Assembly: GCF_016834655.1 (NCBI RefSeq) | Contig: NZ_JAENHP010000025.1 | Location: 86,108-150,107, forward strand | Length of the DNA stretch: 64,000 bases | From: Paractinoplanes ovalisporus | GTDB lineage: Bacteria; Actinomycetota; Actinomycetes; Mycobacteriales; Micromonosporaceae | Reading direction: 5' to 3' | In this document: piece after piece, positions 15,913 through 24,343 of the stretch | Layout of the letters: every line of letters begins with the position of its first letter | Numbering within the stretch: position 1 is the stretch's first letter | Translations under genes and position numbers: made by a program | Notes under the pieces: model-generated | The model's input: the letters and a program-made list of their open reading frames with translations, nothing else | What the model was told of the DNA's origin: nothing | The model's database searches: none

Positions 15913-16884
15913 ATGCCCGCCATCACCGTCGACGACGTTCTTGTTCTGCCGCGGCTTCCTCAGCTCGACCCCGCCGCCACGAGCTTCCGTCCGGTTCGCC
16001 GCCTCACCACCGCCCCGAGCGGCTTCGAGGGTGAGGGCTTCCCGGTGCGGCGGGCGTTCGCCGGGGTGCCGGTGAACGAACTCGACCCGTTCATCCACCT
16101 CGATCAGATGGGTGAGGTCGACTACGCGCCGGGCGAGCCGAAGGGGACCCCTTGGCACCCCCACCGCGGGTTCGAGACGGTCACCTACATGATCGACGGG
16201 ATCATGGACCACCAGGACTCGCTGGGCAGCGGTGGCACGATCGCCAACGGCGACACCCAGTGGATGACCGCCGGCCAGGGGATCCTGCACATCGAGGCGC
16301 CGCCGGAGCACCTGGTGACCAGCGGCGGCCTGTTCCACGGGCTGCAGCTGTGGGTCAACCTGCCTCGGGCGGCCAAGATGATCACGCCGAAGTACCAGGA
16401 CATCCGCGGGCGGGAGGCGGCCCTGCTGACCACGCCCGACGGCGGCAGCCTGATCCGGGTGATCGCGGGCGAGGTCGGCGGGCACGCCGGTCCGGGTTCC
16501 ACGTTCACGCCGATCAACCTGGCCCACATCACGCTGCAGCCGGGCGCCCGGATCGACCTGCCCTGGCAGCCCGACTACAACGCGCTGGTCTACGTGCTGG
16601 CCGGGCGCGGCACGGTGGGGGTCGAGCAGCGCCCGATCCACATCGGTCAGCTCGCCGCGCACGGCAAGGGTGACGCCATCCGGGTCAGCGCCGACGCCAC
16701 GCAGGACTCCAACATTCCGGCGATGGAGCTGTTCGTGATGGGCGGCCGCCCGATCCGGGAGCCGGTGGCGCACTACGGCCCGTTCGTCATGAACACGCAG
16801 GCCGAGCTCAAGCAGGCCTTCGAGGACTTCCAGAAGGGCCGGCTGGGCGTCATCCCGGCCGAGCGCATGCCGCACACCGATTGA
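15913..16884 (+). CDS. Pirin family protein (bicupin, quercetinase-like)
   Basis: A 323-aa bicupin. The N-terminal cupin has the metal-binding HPHRGFETVTYMIDG (about 82-96) and GDTQWMTAGQGILHIEAP (His and Glu ligands, about 115-132). The C-terminal cupin covers about 190-290. Pirins bind iron or another metal; some act as quercetin 2,3-dioxygenases and others as redox sensors. Its MarR-type operator suggests induction by aromatic or oxidative signals. The ATG at 15913 is chosen because AGGAGG precedes it; an ATG at 15880 falls inside the -10 box. Confidence 0.9.
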   Translation: MPAITVDDVLVLPRLPQLDPAATSFRPVRRLTTAPSGFEGEGFPVRRAFAGVPVNELDPFIHLDQMGEVDYAPGEPKGTPWHPHRGFETVTYMIDGIMDHQDSLGSGGTIANGDTQWMTAGQGILHIEAPPEHLVTSGGLFHGLQLWVNLPRAAKMITPKYQDIRGREAALLTTPDGGSLIRVIAGEVGGHAGPGSTFTPINLAHITLQPGARIDLPWQPDYNALVYVLAGRGTVGVEQRPIHIGQLAAHGKGDAIRVSADATQDSNIPAMELFVMGGRPIREPVAHYGPFVMNTQAELKQAFEDFQKGRLGVIPAERMPHTD

Positions 16885-16914
16885 TCACGGAGAGTTCCAT
16901 AAGGGACGTATTGG

Positions 16915-16944
16915 GGGCGTTCCGGTATGCACACCGGGACGCCC
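16915..16944. terminator. Hairpin after the pirin gene
   Basis: Arms 16915-16926 (GGGCGTTCCGGT) and 16933-16944 (ACCGGGACGCCC) pair over 12 positions with one G-U, around an ATGCAC loop. There is no T-tract. It lies just upstream of the next promoter. Confidence 0.55.
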
Positions 16945-16953
16945 TGATTGATC

Positions 16954-16969
16954 TACCCTGCTCCGCATG
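16954..16969 (+). promoter_or_regulatory. -10 box of the aminopeptidase gene (leaderless)
   Basis: TACCCT at 16954-16959 ends 7 nt before the ATG at 16967, with no ribosome site. Confidence 0.4.
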
Positions 16970-18163
16970 GTGGTGATCGAGCGGTTCGCGGAGCTTGTCG
17001 TACGGGGCGGCATCAACGTCCAGCCTGGGCAGGGCGTTGTGCTCTATACGGACACGGCCCACGTCGAGATCGCCCGGGCCGTGACCGAGGCCGCGTACGC
17101 CGCGGGCGCCGCCTGGGTGGAGCCGATCTGGAGTGACGGGCCGATGCGCCGGTCGGCGGTGCGGCACGCGACGATCGAAAACCTTTCCCTCGTACGCCCG
17201 TGGGCCCTGGCCCGCATCGAGGAGTGGCGCGAGGCCGGCGCCGCCTGGATCCGGCTGCTCGGCGAGGCCGACCCGCACCTGCTCGACGGGCTCGACCCGG
17301 CCAAGGTCGCCGCCGGTCCCGCCGAGGAGACGCAGGCGATGCGCCGGGCCGTGTTCAACGGCATGCGCTGGACCGTCGTGGGCGCCCCGAACCCCGGCTG
17401 GGCGCGCGAGGTCTTCGGCGAGCCCGACGTCGAACGGTTGTGGAAGGCCGTCGGCACCGCCATGCGCCTCGACGTGGAGGATCCGGTCGCGGCCTGGCAG
17501 AAGCGGGCCGGCATGCTCGCCGAGCGGGGCCGCCAGCTGGACGCGCTCGAACTGACCGAGCTGCGCTACTCCGGCGAGGGCACCGACCTGACTGTGGGCC
17601 TGCTTCCGGACAGCCGCTGGAAGGGCGGCGGCCTGGTCGACGCCGACGGGATCCCGTACCTGCCGAACATCCCGACCGAAGAGGTGTTCACCAGCCCCGA
17701 CCGGCGCCGCGCCGAGGGCGTGATCCGGGTGACCCGGCCGGTGGTGATCGCCGGCCAGGTGATCACCGGTCTGCGGGTGACGTTCGCCGGTGGGCGGATC
17801 ACCGAGGTGGCGGCCGACGAGAACGCCGACGTGGTGCGCGCCCACCTCGACACCGACGAGGGCGCCCGCCACCTGGGTGAGGAGGCGCTGGTCGACCGGG
17901 ACAGCCGCATTGCCCGTACGGGCGTGGTCTTCCACAACATGCTCTTCGACGAGAACGCCGCCTGTCACGTGGCGTGGGGTCAGAGTTTCCCGTTCGCGGT
18001 CGCCGGTGGGGGCGAGATGAGCGAGCAGCAGCGGGCCGACCTGGGCCTGAACATGTCGAGCGTGCACACCGATGTGGTGATCGGCGGCGAGGGGATCACG
18101 GTCACCGGGCGCGGCCCGCGCGGTATCGTCGAGATCATCCGCGACGACGAATGGGTACTGTGA
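16967..18163 (+). CDS. M29 family aminopeptidase (AmpS/thermophilic type)
   Basis: A 398-aa cytoplasmic metallo-aminopeptidase. M29 landmarks are present: NIPTEEVFTSPD (about 238-249), LGEEALVD (Glu ligand, about 302), TGVVFHNMLFDENAACHVAWG (His and Asp ligands, about 315-337) and NMSSVHTDVVIGG (His and Asp, about 363). The enzyme removes N-terminal residues from peptides using two cobalt or zinc ions. Length is normal for the family. Its TGA overlaps the ATG of the following SDR gene by 1 nt. Confidence 0.9.
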   Translation: MVVIERFAELVVRGGINVQPGQGVVLYTDTAHVEIARAVTEAAYAAGAAWVEPIWSDGPMRRSAVRHATIENLSLVRPWALARIEEWREAGAAWIRLLGEADPHLLDGLDPAKVAAGPAEETQAMRRAVFNGMRWTVVGAPNPGWAREVFGEPDVERLWKAVGTAMRLDVEDPVAAWQKRAGMLAERGRQLDALELTELRYSGEGTDLTVGLLPDSRWKGGGLVDADGIPYLPNIPTEEVFTSPDRRRAEGVIRVTRPVVIAGQVITGLRVTFAGGRITEVAADENADVVRAHLDTDEGARHLGEEALVDRDSRIARTGVVFHNMLFDENAACHVAWGQSFPFAVAGGGEMSEQQRADLGLNMSSVHTDVVIGGEGITVTGRGPRGIVEIIRDDEWVL

Positions 18164-18999
18164 TGCGGGTTCTCGTGCTGGGCGGCACCGGTTTCGTCGG
18201 CCGCGCCATCACCGAACAGCTGGACGAGCCGACCCTGTTCAACCGTGGCACCAGCCCCCTGTTCCCCACGGCCGAGCACCGCCGCGGCGACCGCGAGACC
18301 GGCGACTACGCCTCACTGATGACCGGAGAGTGGGACGCGGTCGTCGACGTGACCGCTTACTTTCCGTGGCAGGTACGCCAGACGATGGATGCGCTGGGTG
18401 ACCGCGTACGGCGCTATCTCTTCATCTCCAGCCACGCCGTCTTCGCCGGGGCGGGTGACGAGCTGCGCCCCGCGATCCCCGACGCCGAGCCGCCGTTGAC
18501 CAACGCCACCTACGGTCCGTCCAAGGTGGCCTGCGAGCGGGAGGTGGTGGCCCGTTTCGGCGAGCGGGCCACGATCGTACGGCCGGTGAAGGTGGCCGGC
18601 CCGCACGACAACCAGACCGGCCTCACCACTTGGACGCGGGCGGCCGCACGCGGCGGCCGTTTCGAGCTCCCCGGCGACCCGTCACAGCCCGTGCAGTTGG
18701 TCGATTCGCGCGACCTGGCCCGGCTCGTGGTGAAGCTTCTCGACAAGGACCGGGGTGGCGCCCACACGGCGGCCGGCCCGTCGACCGACCTGGCTGGCTT
18801 GATGGCGGTCTGCGCGGCCGCCGCCGGCACCGAGGTCGAGATCGTGCCGGTGCCCGAGCAGTCGTACTTTCCGCTGGTGAAGCCGCGCGAACTGTGGAAC
18901 ACCCAGAACCGCAAGCCGGCCGAGGACCAGACGGTGACGCCGTTGGAAACGACTGTTCAAGACGTGCTGGCCTGGGACCGCACCCGCCCACCGGTCTGA
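18163..18999 (+). CDS. NAD-dependent epimerase/reductase (atypical SDR)
   Basis: A 278-aa SDR with the nucleotide-binding MRVLVLGGTGFVGRAITEQL, LFNRG as the cofactor-specificity region, FISSHAVFAG and the YxxxK motif in TYGPSKVACE near residue 125. The C-terminus is short. Proteins of this kind resemble isoflavone-reductase-like or sugar epimerase relatives; the substrate is unknown. It is translationally coupled to the M29 aminopeptidase gene (TGATG), although the biochemical link is not clear. Confidence 0.8.
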   Translation: MRVLVLGGTGFVGRAITEQLDEPTLFNRGTSPLFPTAEHRRGDRETGDYASLMTGEWDAVVDVTAYFPWQVRQTMDALGDRVRRYLFISSHAVFAGAGDELRPAIPDAEPPLTNATYGPSKVACEREVVARFGERATIVRPVKVAGPHDNQTGLTTWTRAAARGGRFELPGDPSQPVQLVDSRDLARLVVKLLDKDRGGAHTAAGPSTDLAGLMAVCAAAAGTEVEIVPVPEQSYFPLVKPRELWNTQNRKPAEDQTVTPLETTVQDVLAWDRTRPPV

Positions 19000-19032
19000 T
19001 CTCACGCCCGGACCGTGGCTGTGTGCCGTTCC

Positions 19033-19842
19033 TCAGGCAAGCCGGGTGAGCAGGATCCGACCGCCCTCATAGACGCCGCCGTCGATGTTGAGGACGCGGC
19101 CGGCTGCGTATCGCAACGGCTCGCGCACCTCGCCCGGCACCATCCCGAAGTGCTTGGTCAGGGTGCTGTGCCCATGCACCAGCCGGCCGGCGCCATACGT
19201 TCTGAGCATGGTGCTGACCGCATCGCCGGGCGCGGCGGTCTCGCTGTCGCGGAAGGAGCCGCGGTCGCTCATCCGCCGGGCGAACAGTGCCCAGCCCCGG
19301 ACGTCACGGTCGGCGAGAGCTTCGCTGACCGCGGCGTTGACGGCGGTGACGCTGTCACCGAATTCGAGGTAGGAAGTGGTGTCGGAGTGGATCAGCAGGT
19401 GATCGTCGAGCACCGTCATGGCGGGCCGAGCGGCGATCCATGAGACGTGGTCACCGGTGAGCCGGCGCAGGTCGTCGTCGCGCCCTCCGAAGCGAGCCCA
19501 GCCACCCCGGAAACCGCCCGGCTCGTCCCATCCGGGCACCGGCGTCGTGCCGAAGAGGTGAGCCGCCATCAATTGCACCTCGTGATTGCCCAGGAGTGCG
19601 CCGACCTCGCCGCCCGCCTCGGCGGCCTGCCGGGTCCACCGCCGGATGTCGTCGATGACGCCGATGCCGTCCGGTCCCCGGTCGACGTAGTCGCCCAGAA
19701 GCCACAACCGGGCATCCCGCCCCGACCACTGGCCGGCGCCATCGACCAGACCGGAGTCGCGCAGGACACCCCGAAACTCCGAGCGGTGTCCGTGCACGTC
19801 GGCGGCGACGAACAACGGTCGTGGCAACCGACTCTCGATCAT
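19033..19842 (-). CDS. Calcineurin-like metallophosphoesterase
   Basis: A 269-aa protein with all the metal-binding blocks of the superfamily: DVHGH (about 15), GDYVDRGPDG (about 50), GNHE (about 85), HSD (about 152) and GHS (about 223). Blocks and spacing resemble the PrpE/ApaH-like serine-threonine phosphatase branch, which hydrolyses phosphoproteins or dinucleoside polyphosphates. No partner is adjacent. The start is the ATG at 19842. The 3' end faces the SDR gene with only 33 nt between. Confidence 0.85.
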   Translation of the reverse strand: MIESRLPRPLFVAADVHGHRSEFRGVLRDSGLVDGAGQWSGRDARLWLLGDYVDRGPDGIGVIDDIRRWTRQAAEAGGEVGALLGNHEVQLMAAHLFGTTPVPGWDEPGGFRGGWARFGGRDDDLRRLTGDHVSWIAARPAMTVLDDHLLIHSDTTSYLEFGDSVTAVNAAVSEALADRDVRGWALFARRMSDRGSFRDSETAAPGDAVSTMLRTYGAGRLVHGHSTLTKHFGMVPGEVREPLRYAAGRVLNIDGGVYEGGRILLTRLA

Positions 19843-20150
19843 GAAGGAAATCTATCAATCCGGCGGCGGAGCTGTGGCCCGAGCGGCAGTCGCCCAGCGT
19901 CGGACGCCCTGCGTCGGACGGGGCAGTGGCGGACGAGCAGTGGCGGACGGACAGCGGCGGAGGGACAGCGGCGGACCGGCCCGCGCCGTGCCCACTTGAT
20001 CAACCCACACGGCAAGGCCCTCCCTACCGGGGGACCCCCACCCTATTTCTCATCCTGCCAAAGGTGGGCGATCTTGGCGGGGGTGGCTGTGGATAACTCT
20101 GCACTGTGGATAACCCGATCGGAGCCTCCGGGCTCGGGCAGGATGGCGGC
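19843..20150. other. Intergenic region with degenerate repeats and two DnaA-box-like sites
   Basis: This 308-nt stretch between divergent genes holds no convincing gene. At about 19923-19979 there are four degenerate 14-16 bp repeats of the type CAGTGGCGGACG / CAGCGGCGGAGG. At 20088-20096 and 20105-20113 there are two direct copies of TGTGGATAA (reverse complement of TTATCCACA, the consensus DnaA box), 17 bp apart, just upstream of the methyltransferase start. No replication genes are near, so this is not an origin in itself. Confidence 0.5.
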
Positions 20151-20822
20151 ATGGCACCCACAGCGGCGTATGACGAGATCGCGGACTGGTATGAGAACGA
20201 CTTCCTGCCGGCGAGCCGGCCCGGTGATCCGATCGGTGTGCAGCGTCAGCTGGACGAACTTCTGGGGCGGGGCAGCGGCACCTGTCTCGAGGTCGGCTGT
20301 GGCACCGGGGTGCACGCGGCCCAGCTGAAGAGCCTCGGCTGGTCGCCGGTCGGAGTGGATCTGTCGGCGGGCATGCTGGCGTACGGGAGAAGCAAACTTC
20401 CGGTGGCGCGAGCGGATGCGACCCGGCTGCCGGTGCGGAGCGGGTCGGTGCCGGCGGTTGTCGCGATGCTGGTGCACACCGACATGGGGGACTACCCGGC
20501 CGTGTTGCGCGAGGTCGGCCGGGTGCTCGACGAAGGTGGCGTGTTTATCCACGTGGGAGTGCATCCGGCCTTCTGCGGCGGGTTCGCCGATCGCAGCGAT
20601 CCCGCGGCTGTGGTGATCAGGCCGGGCTATCTCGACGGTCACTGGACCAAGGATTCCTGGACTACCGAGGGGGTACGCAACCGGGTCGGCGCTACGCACA
20701 TCCCCCTGCCTGCGCTGTTCCAGGCGGTGCTCGACGCGGGACTCACCCTGACGGGCTTCGCCGAGGGCGGCAGTCCGGTTCCGACCACCCTGGCGTTCCG
20801 GGCGACGAAGGTCAGACCATGA
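20151..20822 (+). CDS. Class I SAM-dependent methyltransferase
   Basis: A 223-aa methyltransferase starting MAPTAAYDEIADWYENDF. SAM motif I is CLEVGCGTGVHAAQLKS (about 45-61), motif II VGVDLSAGML, then ARADATRLPV and LREVGRVLDEGGVFIHVGVH (motifs post-II to III). It belongs to the UbiE/Methyltransf_11 type acting on small molecules; the acceptor is unknown. The ATG at 20151 is preferred; an in-frame GTG at 20106 overlaps the DnaA-like boxes. Its end overlaps the small convergent gene by 11 nt. Confidence 0.85.
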   Translation: MAPTAAYDEIADWYENDFLPASRPGDPIGVQRQLDELLGRGSGTCLEVGCGTGVHAAQLKSLGWSPVGVDLSAGMLAYGRSKLPVARADATRLPVRSGSVPAVVAMLVHTDMGDYPAVLREVGRVLDEGGVFIHVGVHPAFCGGFADRSDPAAVVIRPGYLDGHWTKDSWTTEGVRNRVGATHIPLPALFQAVLDAGLTLTGFAEGGSPVPTTLAFRATKVRP

Positions 20823-20946
20823 ACATCATCGCGCCGACGCCCAGCAGGACCAGCAGCAGCATGGCGATCAGCAGCCCCTTCTCGGCGGAGGCGGCGGCTT
20901 CGGTGTCGGTGGCGGCGGCGGTGGTGGCGATGGGTTCGCTGCTCAT
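20812..20946 (-). CDS. Very small single-pass membrane protein
   Basis: A 44-aa protein: a Ser/Thr/Ala-rich polar start (MSSEPIATTAAATDTEAAAS), then one membrane helix, GLLIAMLLLVLLGVGAMMF. GGAGGGA lies 7 nt upstream of the ATG, supporting translation. No family is recognised. A longer open frame on this strand, reaching 21300, is the shadow of the phospholipase gene. Confidence 0.55.
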   Translation of the reverse strand: MSSEPIATTAAATDTEAAASAEKGLLIAMLLLVLLGVGAMMFMV

Positions 20947-20996
20947 GGGCTGGTCCCTCCGGGGCGTCTCGGCGTGCGGGCGCCGGGCTGGCGTCT

Positions 20997-21012
20997 TAGA
21001 TTCGAGGGCGTG
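20997..21012 (+). promoter_or_regulatory. -10 box of the phospholipase gene (leaderless)
   Basis: TAGATT at 20997-21002 ends 7 nt before the GTG at 21010. This decides between GTG codons at 20974 and 21010 in favour of the latter. Confidence 0.4.
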
Positions 21013-22584
21013 CCAATTCCGGACTGGTTTCTCAGTACAGAGGAGCGTGGCAACCCGGACTCCTCCATACCCACATGGTGCGCGGGAAACGCTGCCGAAC
21101 CGCTTATTCACGGCAAAACATATTTTGACCGCCTGGTTACGGAGGTGGAAAGTCTCCGCGAGGGTGACCACCTGTTCTTCACCGACTGGCGGGGCGACCC
21201 GGACGAGCGGATGCGCGACGACGGCCCGACCATCGCCGAGCTGTTCAGCGACGCGGCCCGGCGCGGTGTGGTGGTCAAGGGGCTGCTCTGGCGTTCCCAC
21301 CTCGACAAGCTCGCCTACAGCGAGGAGGAGAACCGCAACCTCAGCGAGGCGATCCGCGAGGCGGGCGGGGAGGTCCTGCTCGACCAGCGCGTACGCCGTG
21401 GGGGTTCACACCATCAGAAGCTCGTCGTGCTGAGGCACCCGGGCCGGCCCGAGCTCGACGTGGCGTTCGCGGGCGGCATCGACCTGTGTCACAGCCGGCG
21501 CGACGACGAACGGCACCTCGGTGATCCGCAGGCGGTGGCGATGGCCAAGGCGTACGGGCCGAATCCGCCCTGGCACGACGTGCAGCTCGCCCTGCGGGGG
21601 CCGGTCGTGGGGGTGCTCGACCTCACATTCCGGGAGCGGTGGAACGAGCCCGACGACCTGGACCAGCACGGGCCGATCTCGACGATCACCGACAAGCTGC
21701 AGCACGCCGACATGAGCGCCGACAAGCTGCCGGAACAGCCGCCGGACCCGCCCGAGTGCGGGACCCTGAACGTCCAGACCCTGCGGACGTATCCGGCGAT
21801 GCGCCCGAAGTACGACTTCGCGCCGCACGGGGAGCAGAGCATCGCCCGCGGTTACACGAAGGCGATCAAGCGGGCGCGGCGGCTCATCTATCTCGAGGAC
21901 CAGTACCTGTGGTCGGCCGAGGTGGCCCGGTTGTTCGCGGACGCGCTGCGGGCCCACCCCGACCTGCATCTGATCGCCGTGGTGCCCCGGCATCCGGACG
22001 TGGACGGCGCGTTCGCGTTGCCGCCCAACCAGATCGGCCGCGAGAAGGCGATCGCGCTCTGCACGATGGCCGCGCCCGAGCGGGTGCACATCTTCGACCT
22101 GGAGAACGAGGCCGGCACACCGATCTACGTGCACGCCAAGGTCTGCGTGATCGACGACGTGTGGTGCAGCGTGGGCAGCGACAACTTCAACCGTCGTTCG
22201 TGGACGCACGACAGCGAGCTGTCCAACGCCATCCTCGACGAGACACGCGACGGGCGGGCGCCGCTCGATCCGGCCGGCCTGGGCGACGAGGCACGGCAGT
22301 TCCCGCGGCGGCTCCGGCAGACGCTGATGCGGGAGCACCTGTGCCGCGAGGATGCCAGTCTCGAAGACCCCGCTGACGCCGTACGGGAAATGACCGCGGC
22401 GGCCGATGCTCTGAAGAAGTGGCACGACGCGGGACGCACGGGTGAGCGGCCCCCGGGACGGCTCATGCCGCACGAAACCACGCCGCTGCCCTGGTATCAG
22501 CGGTGGTGGGCGTCGCCGGCGTATCGGCTGGCGTACGACCCGGACGGACGCCGTTGGCGGGACCGGCTGGCTAACCGATGGTGA
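21010..22584 (+). CDS. Phospholipase D family protein with two HKD motifs
   Basis: A 524-aa protein starting PIPDWFLSTEERGNPDS. Two HKD half-sites are present: GGSHHQKLVVLRHPG (about 132-146) and YVHAKVCVIDDVWCSVGSDNFN (about 373-394). The second reads HAK-x4-D-x6-GSDN as in true phospholipases, so the enzyme should be active through a phosphohistidine intermediate. It could hydrolyse phosphodiesters of phospholipids or transfer phosphatidyl groups. No signal peptide is seen, so it probably acts at the inner membrane face. The C-terminus (WYQRWWASPAYRL) is aromatic and basic and may contact the membrane. Confidence 0.85.
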   Translation: MPIPDWFLSTEERGNPDSSIPTWCAGNAAEPLIHGKTYFDRLVTEVESLREGDHLFFTDWRGDPDERMRDDGPTIAELFSDAARRGVVVKGLLWRSHLDKLAYSEEENRNLSEAIREAGGEVLLDQRVRRGGSHHQKLVVLRHPGRPELDVAFAGGIDLCHSRRDDERHLGDPQAVAMAKAYGPNPPWHDVQLALRGPVVGVLDLTFRERWNEPDDLDQHGPISTITDKLQHADMSADKLPEQPPDPPECGTLNVQTLRTYPAMRPKYDFAPHGEQSIARGYTKAIKRARRLIYLEDQYLWSAEVARLFADALRAHPDLHLIAVVPRHPDVDGAFALPPNQIGREKAIALCTMAAPERVHIFDLENEAGTPIYVHAKVCVIDDVWCSVGSDNFNRRSWTHDSELSNAILDETRDGRAPLDPAGLGDEARQFPRRLRQTLMREHLCREDASLEDPADAVREMTAAADALKKWHDAGRTGERPPGRLMPHETTPLPWYQRWWASPAYRLAYDPDGRRWRDRLANRW

Positions 22585-23107
22585 GCGTGCGGCGGCAGTC
22601 CTCCATCACGGAAGGCGACGCCAACGGGGCCCACGTCGGGAAGACCGACCGGAAGTAGTCACCGGCCTTGGCCGCGATCTCGTCCGAGCGCTCGTAGACG
22701 TCGAGCTCGTTGACGATGCTGAGGTCGGCGAAGGCGCGCACCTCGGCCGGGGTCGGTGACTCGGCGTGGCCGGTGAAACGGCTCCAGACGGTCTGGGTCT
22801 GCGGCAGCGCCCGCCACGTACGGTCACGGTCGCAGCCGCCGTAACGGTAGACCAGCGCCTCGGCGGCCGGGCCGATCAGGTCGCGCAGTTCCTGCCGGGC
22901 GGTCACGTCGAGCAGCACGACGGGGAAGCCGTCGGTCCCGTACGCGGCGTGGGTCAGACCCGCGAGCTGCTCGTCCTCGCCGAGAGCGTGGCCGCGGAGG
23001 CGTTCGTGCACCCGGCCCAGGTGCTCGTAGAGCGAGCCCCCGGCGTGCGGGATCGACTCGGCGCCACGGTCACGCAGCCAGGCGCGGACCCGGTCGGCAT
23101 CAGTCAC
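22571..23107 (-). CDS. Conserved hypothetical protein, DUF6817/HD-like
   Basis: A 178-aa soluble protein. GAESIPHAGGSLYEHLGRVHERL and GLTHAAYGTDGF resemble the DUF6817 family (histidine-rich, HD-domain-like helical fold); the assignment is from memory and moderate. His residues at SIPHAGG, EHL, and LTHAAYG could bind metal. It starts with a GTG preceded by GGGGAG at 6 nt. That leader lies in a tandem duplication shared with the end of the upstream Pcm-like gene, implying coupled translation of the two genes. It overlaps the end of the convergent phospholipase gene by 14 nt. Confidence 0.65.
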   Translation of the reverse strand: MTDADRVRAWLRDRGAESIPHAGGSLYEHLGRVHERLRGHALGEDEQLAGLTHAAYGTDGFPVVLLDVTARQELRDLIGPAAEALVYRYGGCDRDRTWRALPQTQTVWSRFTGHAESPTPAEVRAFADLSIVNELDVYERSDEIAAKAGDYFRSVFPTWAPLASPSVMEDCRRTLTIG

Positions 23108-23172
23108 TTCGTACTCCCCGTCGTGAGGCAGCAGTCACTTCGTACTCCCCGTCGTGAGGCAGCAGTCACTTC
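23101..23172 (-). repeat. 31-bp tandem duplication of a ribosome site plus GTG start
   Basis: Two exact copies of a 31-bp unit occupy 23101-23131 and 23132-23162, with a 10-bp partial third copy to 23172. On the minus strand each unit carries GGGGAGTACGAAGTG, a ribosome site and start codon. The copy nearest the gene gives the real start at 23107. The next upstream GTG (23138) opens a 12-codon ORF whose TGA ends at 23100, overlapping the real start. Confidence 0.85.
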
Positions 23173-24226
23173 AGAACTCCCACGTGTGCGGCATCAGGAT
23201 CGGTGCGTCGGGGTCGCCGCCGGCCGCGAGGCCGATGCGCCACACGCCCATGGGCGGGCGTCCGAGGTCGAGCCAGCGGTCGAGGATCGTGTGGGCGTCG
23301 GCCGCGTAACGGTCGGCCGCGCCGCCACCGGCCAGCACCTGGCCGTCGGGCAGGATCACCGCACCACCCGTACGGTCCTCGTCGAGCAGCACCAGGCAAC
23401 TCTGCTCGTGACCGGGCACGGCGGCGTGGGTCGCGCGGCGGTTCCACACCCCGGCCGCGTACCAGAGGTCACGATAGGCGAGCGGTTCCAGGGGCGGGTT
23501 CCAACGGCTTTCCCCGTACGGGATGAAGCCCTTGATCGTGCCCGGCGGCGCGGGTGTGGGGAACGGGTGGGCGGCGGTCAGCGGCCCGGCGGCGGTCATG
23601 AACCCGGCCGGCGTGACGACACGGGCCGTCAAGTCTTCGGCGATCGCCAGGACGGGATGGGTGCCGGCGTGTTCGACCGGGGCCACGATCGGTGCCGGCC
23701 AGTGCGGCGAGATCCCGGCCACGCCGACGGTGACGATCACCCGGTCGACGGCCAGCTCCGGGAGGCCCGCGTAGCCGTCGGCGTGCTCCACCCGTACGCC
23801 CGCGACTCCCGCCCGGGCCAGCGACGCGCGGGCGCGTTCGACGACGTCCTCCTGCACGTCGATGCTGACGACCCGCGCGCCGAGACCGGCCAGCAGCGCC
23901 GCGTTGTAGCCGGTCCCGGCCCCGATCTCGAGCACGGTCTGGCCGGGGTGGACGTCCAGCGTCTCGATCATGAGCGCCATCAGCGACGGCTGGCTGGACG
24001 AGCTGACCGGCGTACGGCCGTCGACCTTGGTGATCAGAACGTCGTCGCTGTAGACGACGTCGAGGAAGTCAGGGTCGGCCGGCTTGGCCCACGTGCCGTC
24101 GCGGCGCTGGAACCCGTCGGGCACGAACACCTCACGCGGCACCTCGGCGAAGGCAGCGGCCAGCCGCGGCGAGAGGGCGACTCCCCCTTGCCGGATCCGC
24201 TCGACAAAGCCCGCCCGCGGCCCCAC
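23171..24226 (-). CDS. Protein-L-isoaspartate O-methyltransferase-like protein
   Basis: A 351-aa methyltransferase of the PCMT family. The N-terminal part has VPREVFVPDG and YSDDVLITKVDGRTPVSSSSQPSL, the segment that positions the isoaspartate substrate. SAM motif I is TVLEIGAGTGYNAALLA (about 98-114), followed by VVSIDVQEDVVERA. About 120 extra residues at the C-terminus (NPPLEPLAYRDLWYAAGVWN onward) are typical of actinomycete members and of unproven function. It may repair damaged proteins or modify a peptide. The start is a GTG at 24226. Confidence 0.82.
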   Translation of the reverse strand: MGPRAGFVERIRQGGVALSPRLAAAFAEVPREVFVPDGFQRRDGTWAKPADPDFLDVVYSDDVLITKVDGRTPVSSSSQPSLMALMIETLDVHPGQTVLEIGAGTGYNAALLAGLGARVVSIDVQEDVVERARASLARAGVAGVRVEHADGYAGLPELAVDRVIVTVGVAGISPHWPAPIVAPVEHAGTHPVLAIAEDLTARVVTPAGFMTAAGPLTAAHPFPTPAPPGTIKGFIPYGESRWNPPLEPLAYRDLWYAAGVWNRRATHAAVPGHEQSCLVLLDEDRTGGAVILPDGQVLAGGGAADRYAADAHTILDRWLDLGRPPMGVWRIGLAAGGDPDAPILMPHTWEF

Positions 24227-24343
24227 GGCCTCACCCTAACCGCGGCAACCCGGCGGCAACCGTTTCGCACTCATCGATCCGTACGGGACACCGATCGTGA
24301 CTGGTGAACAACCGCCGCTTCGTTGCTTTCCGGGAGGTCACCC

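Noticed and set aside
20088..20113. Replication origin
   Set aside because: Only two boxes, no AT-rich unwinding element, and no dnaA, dnaN or other replication genes.
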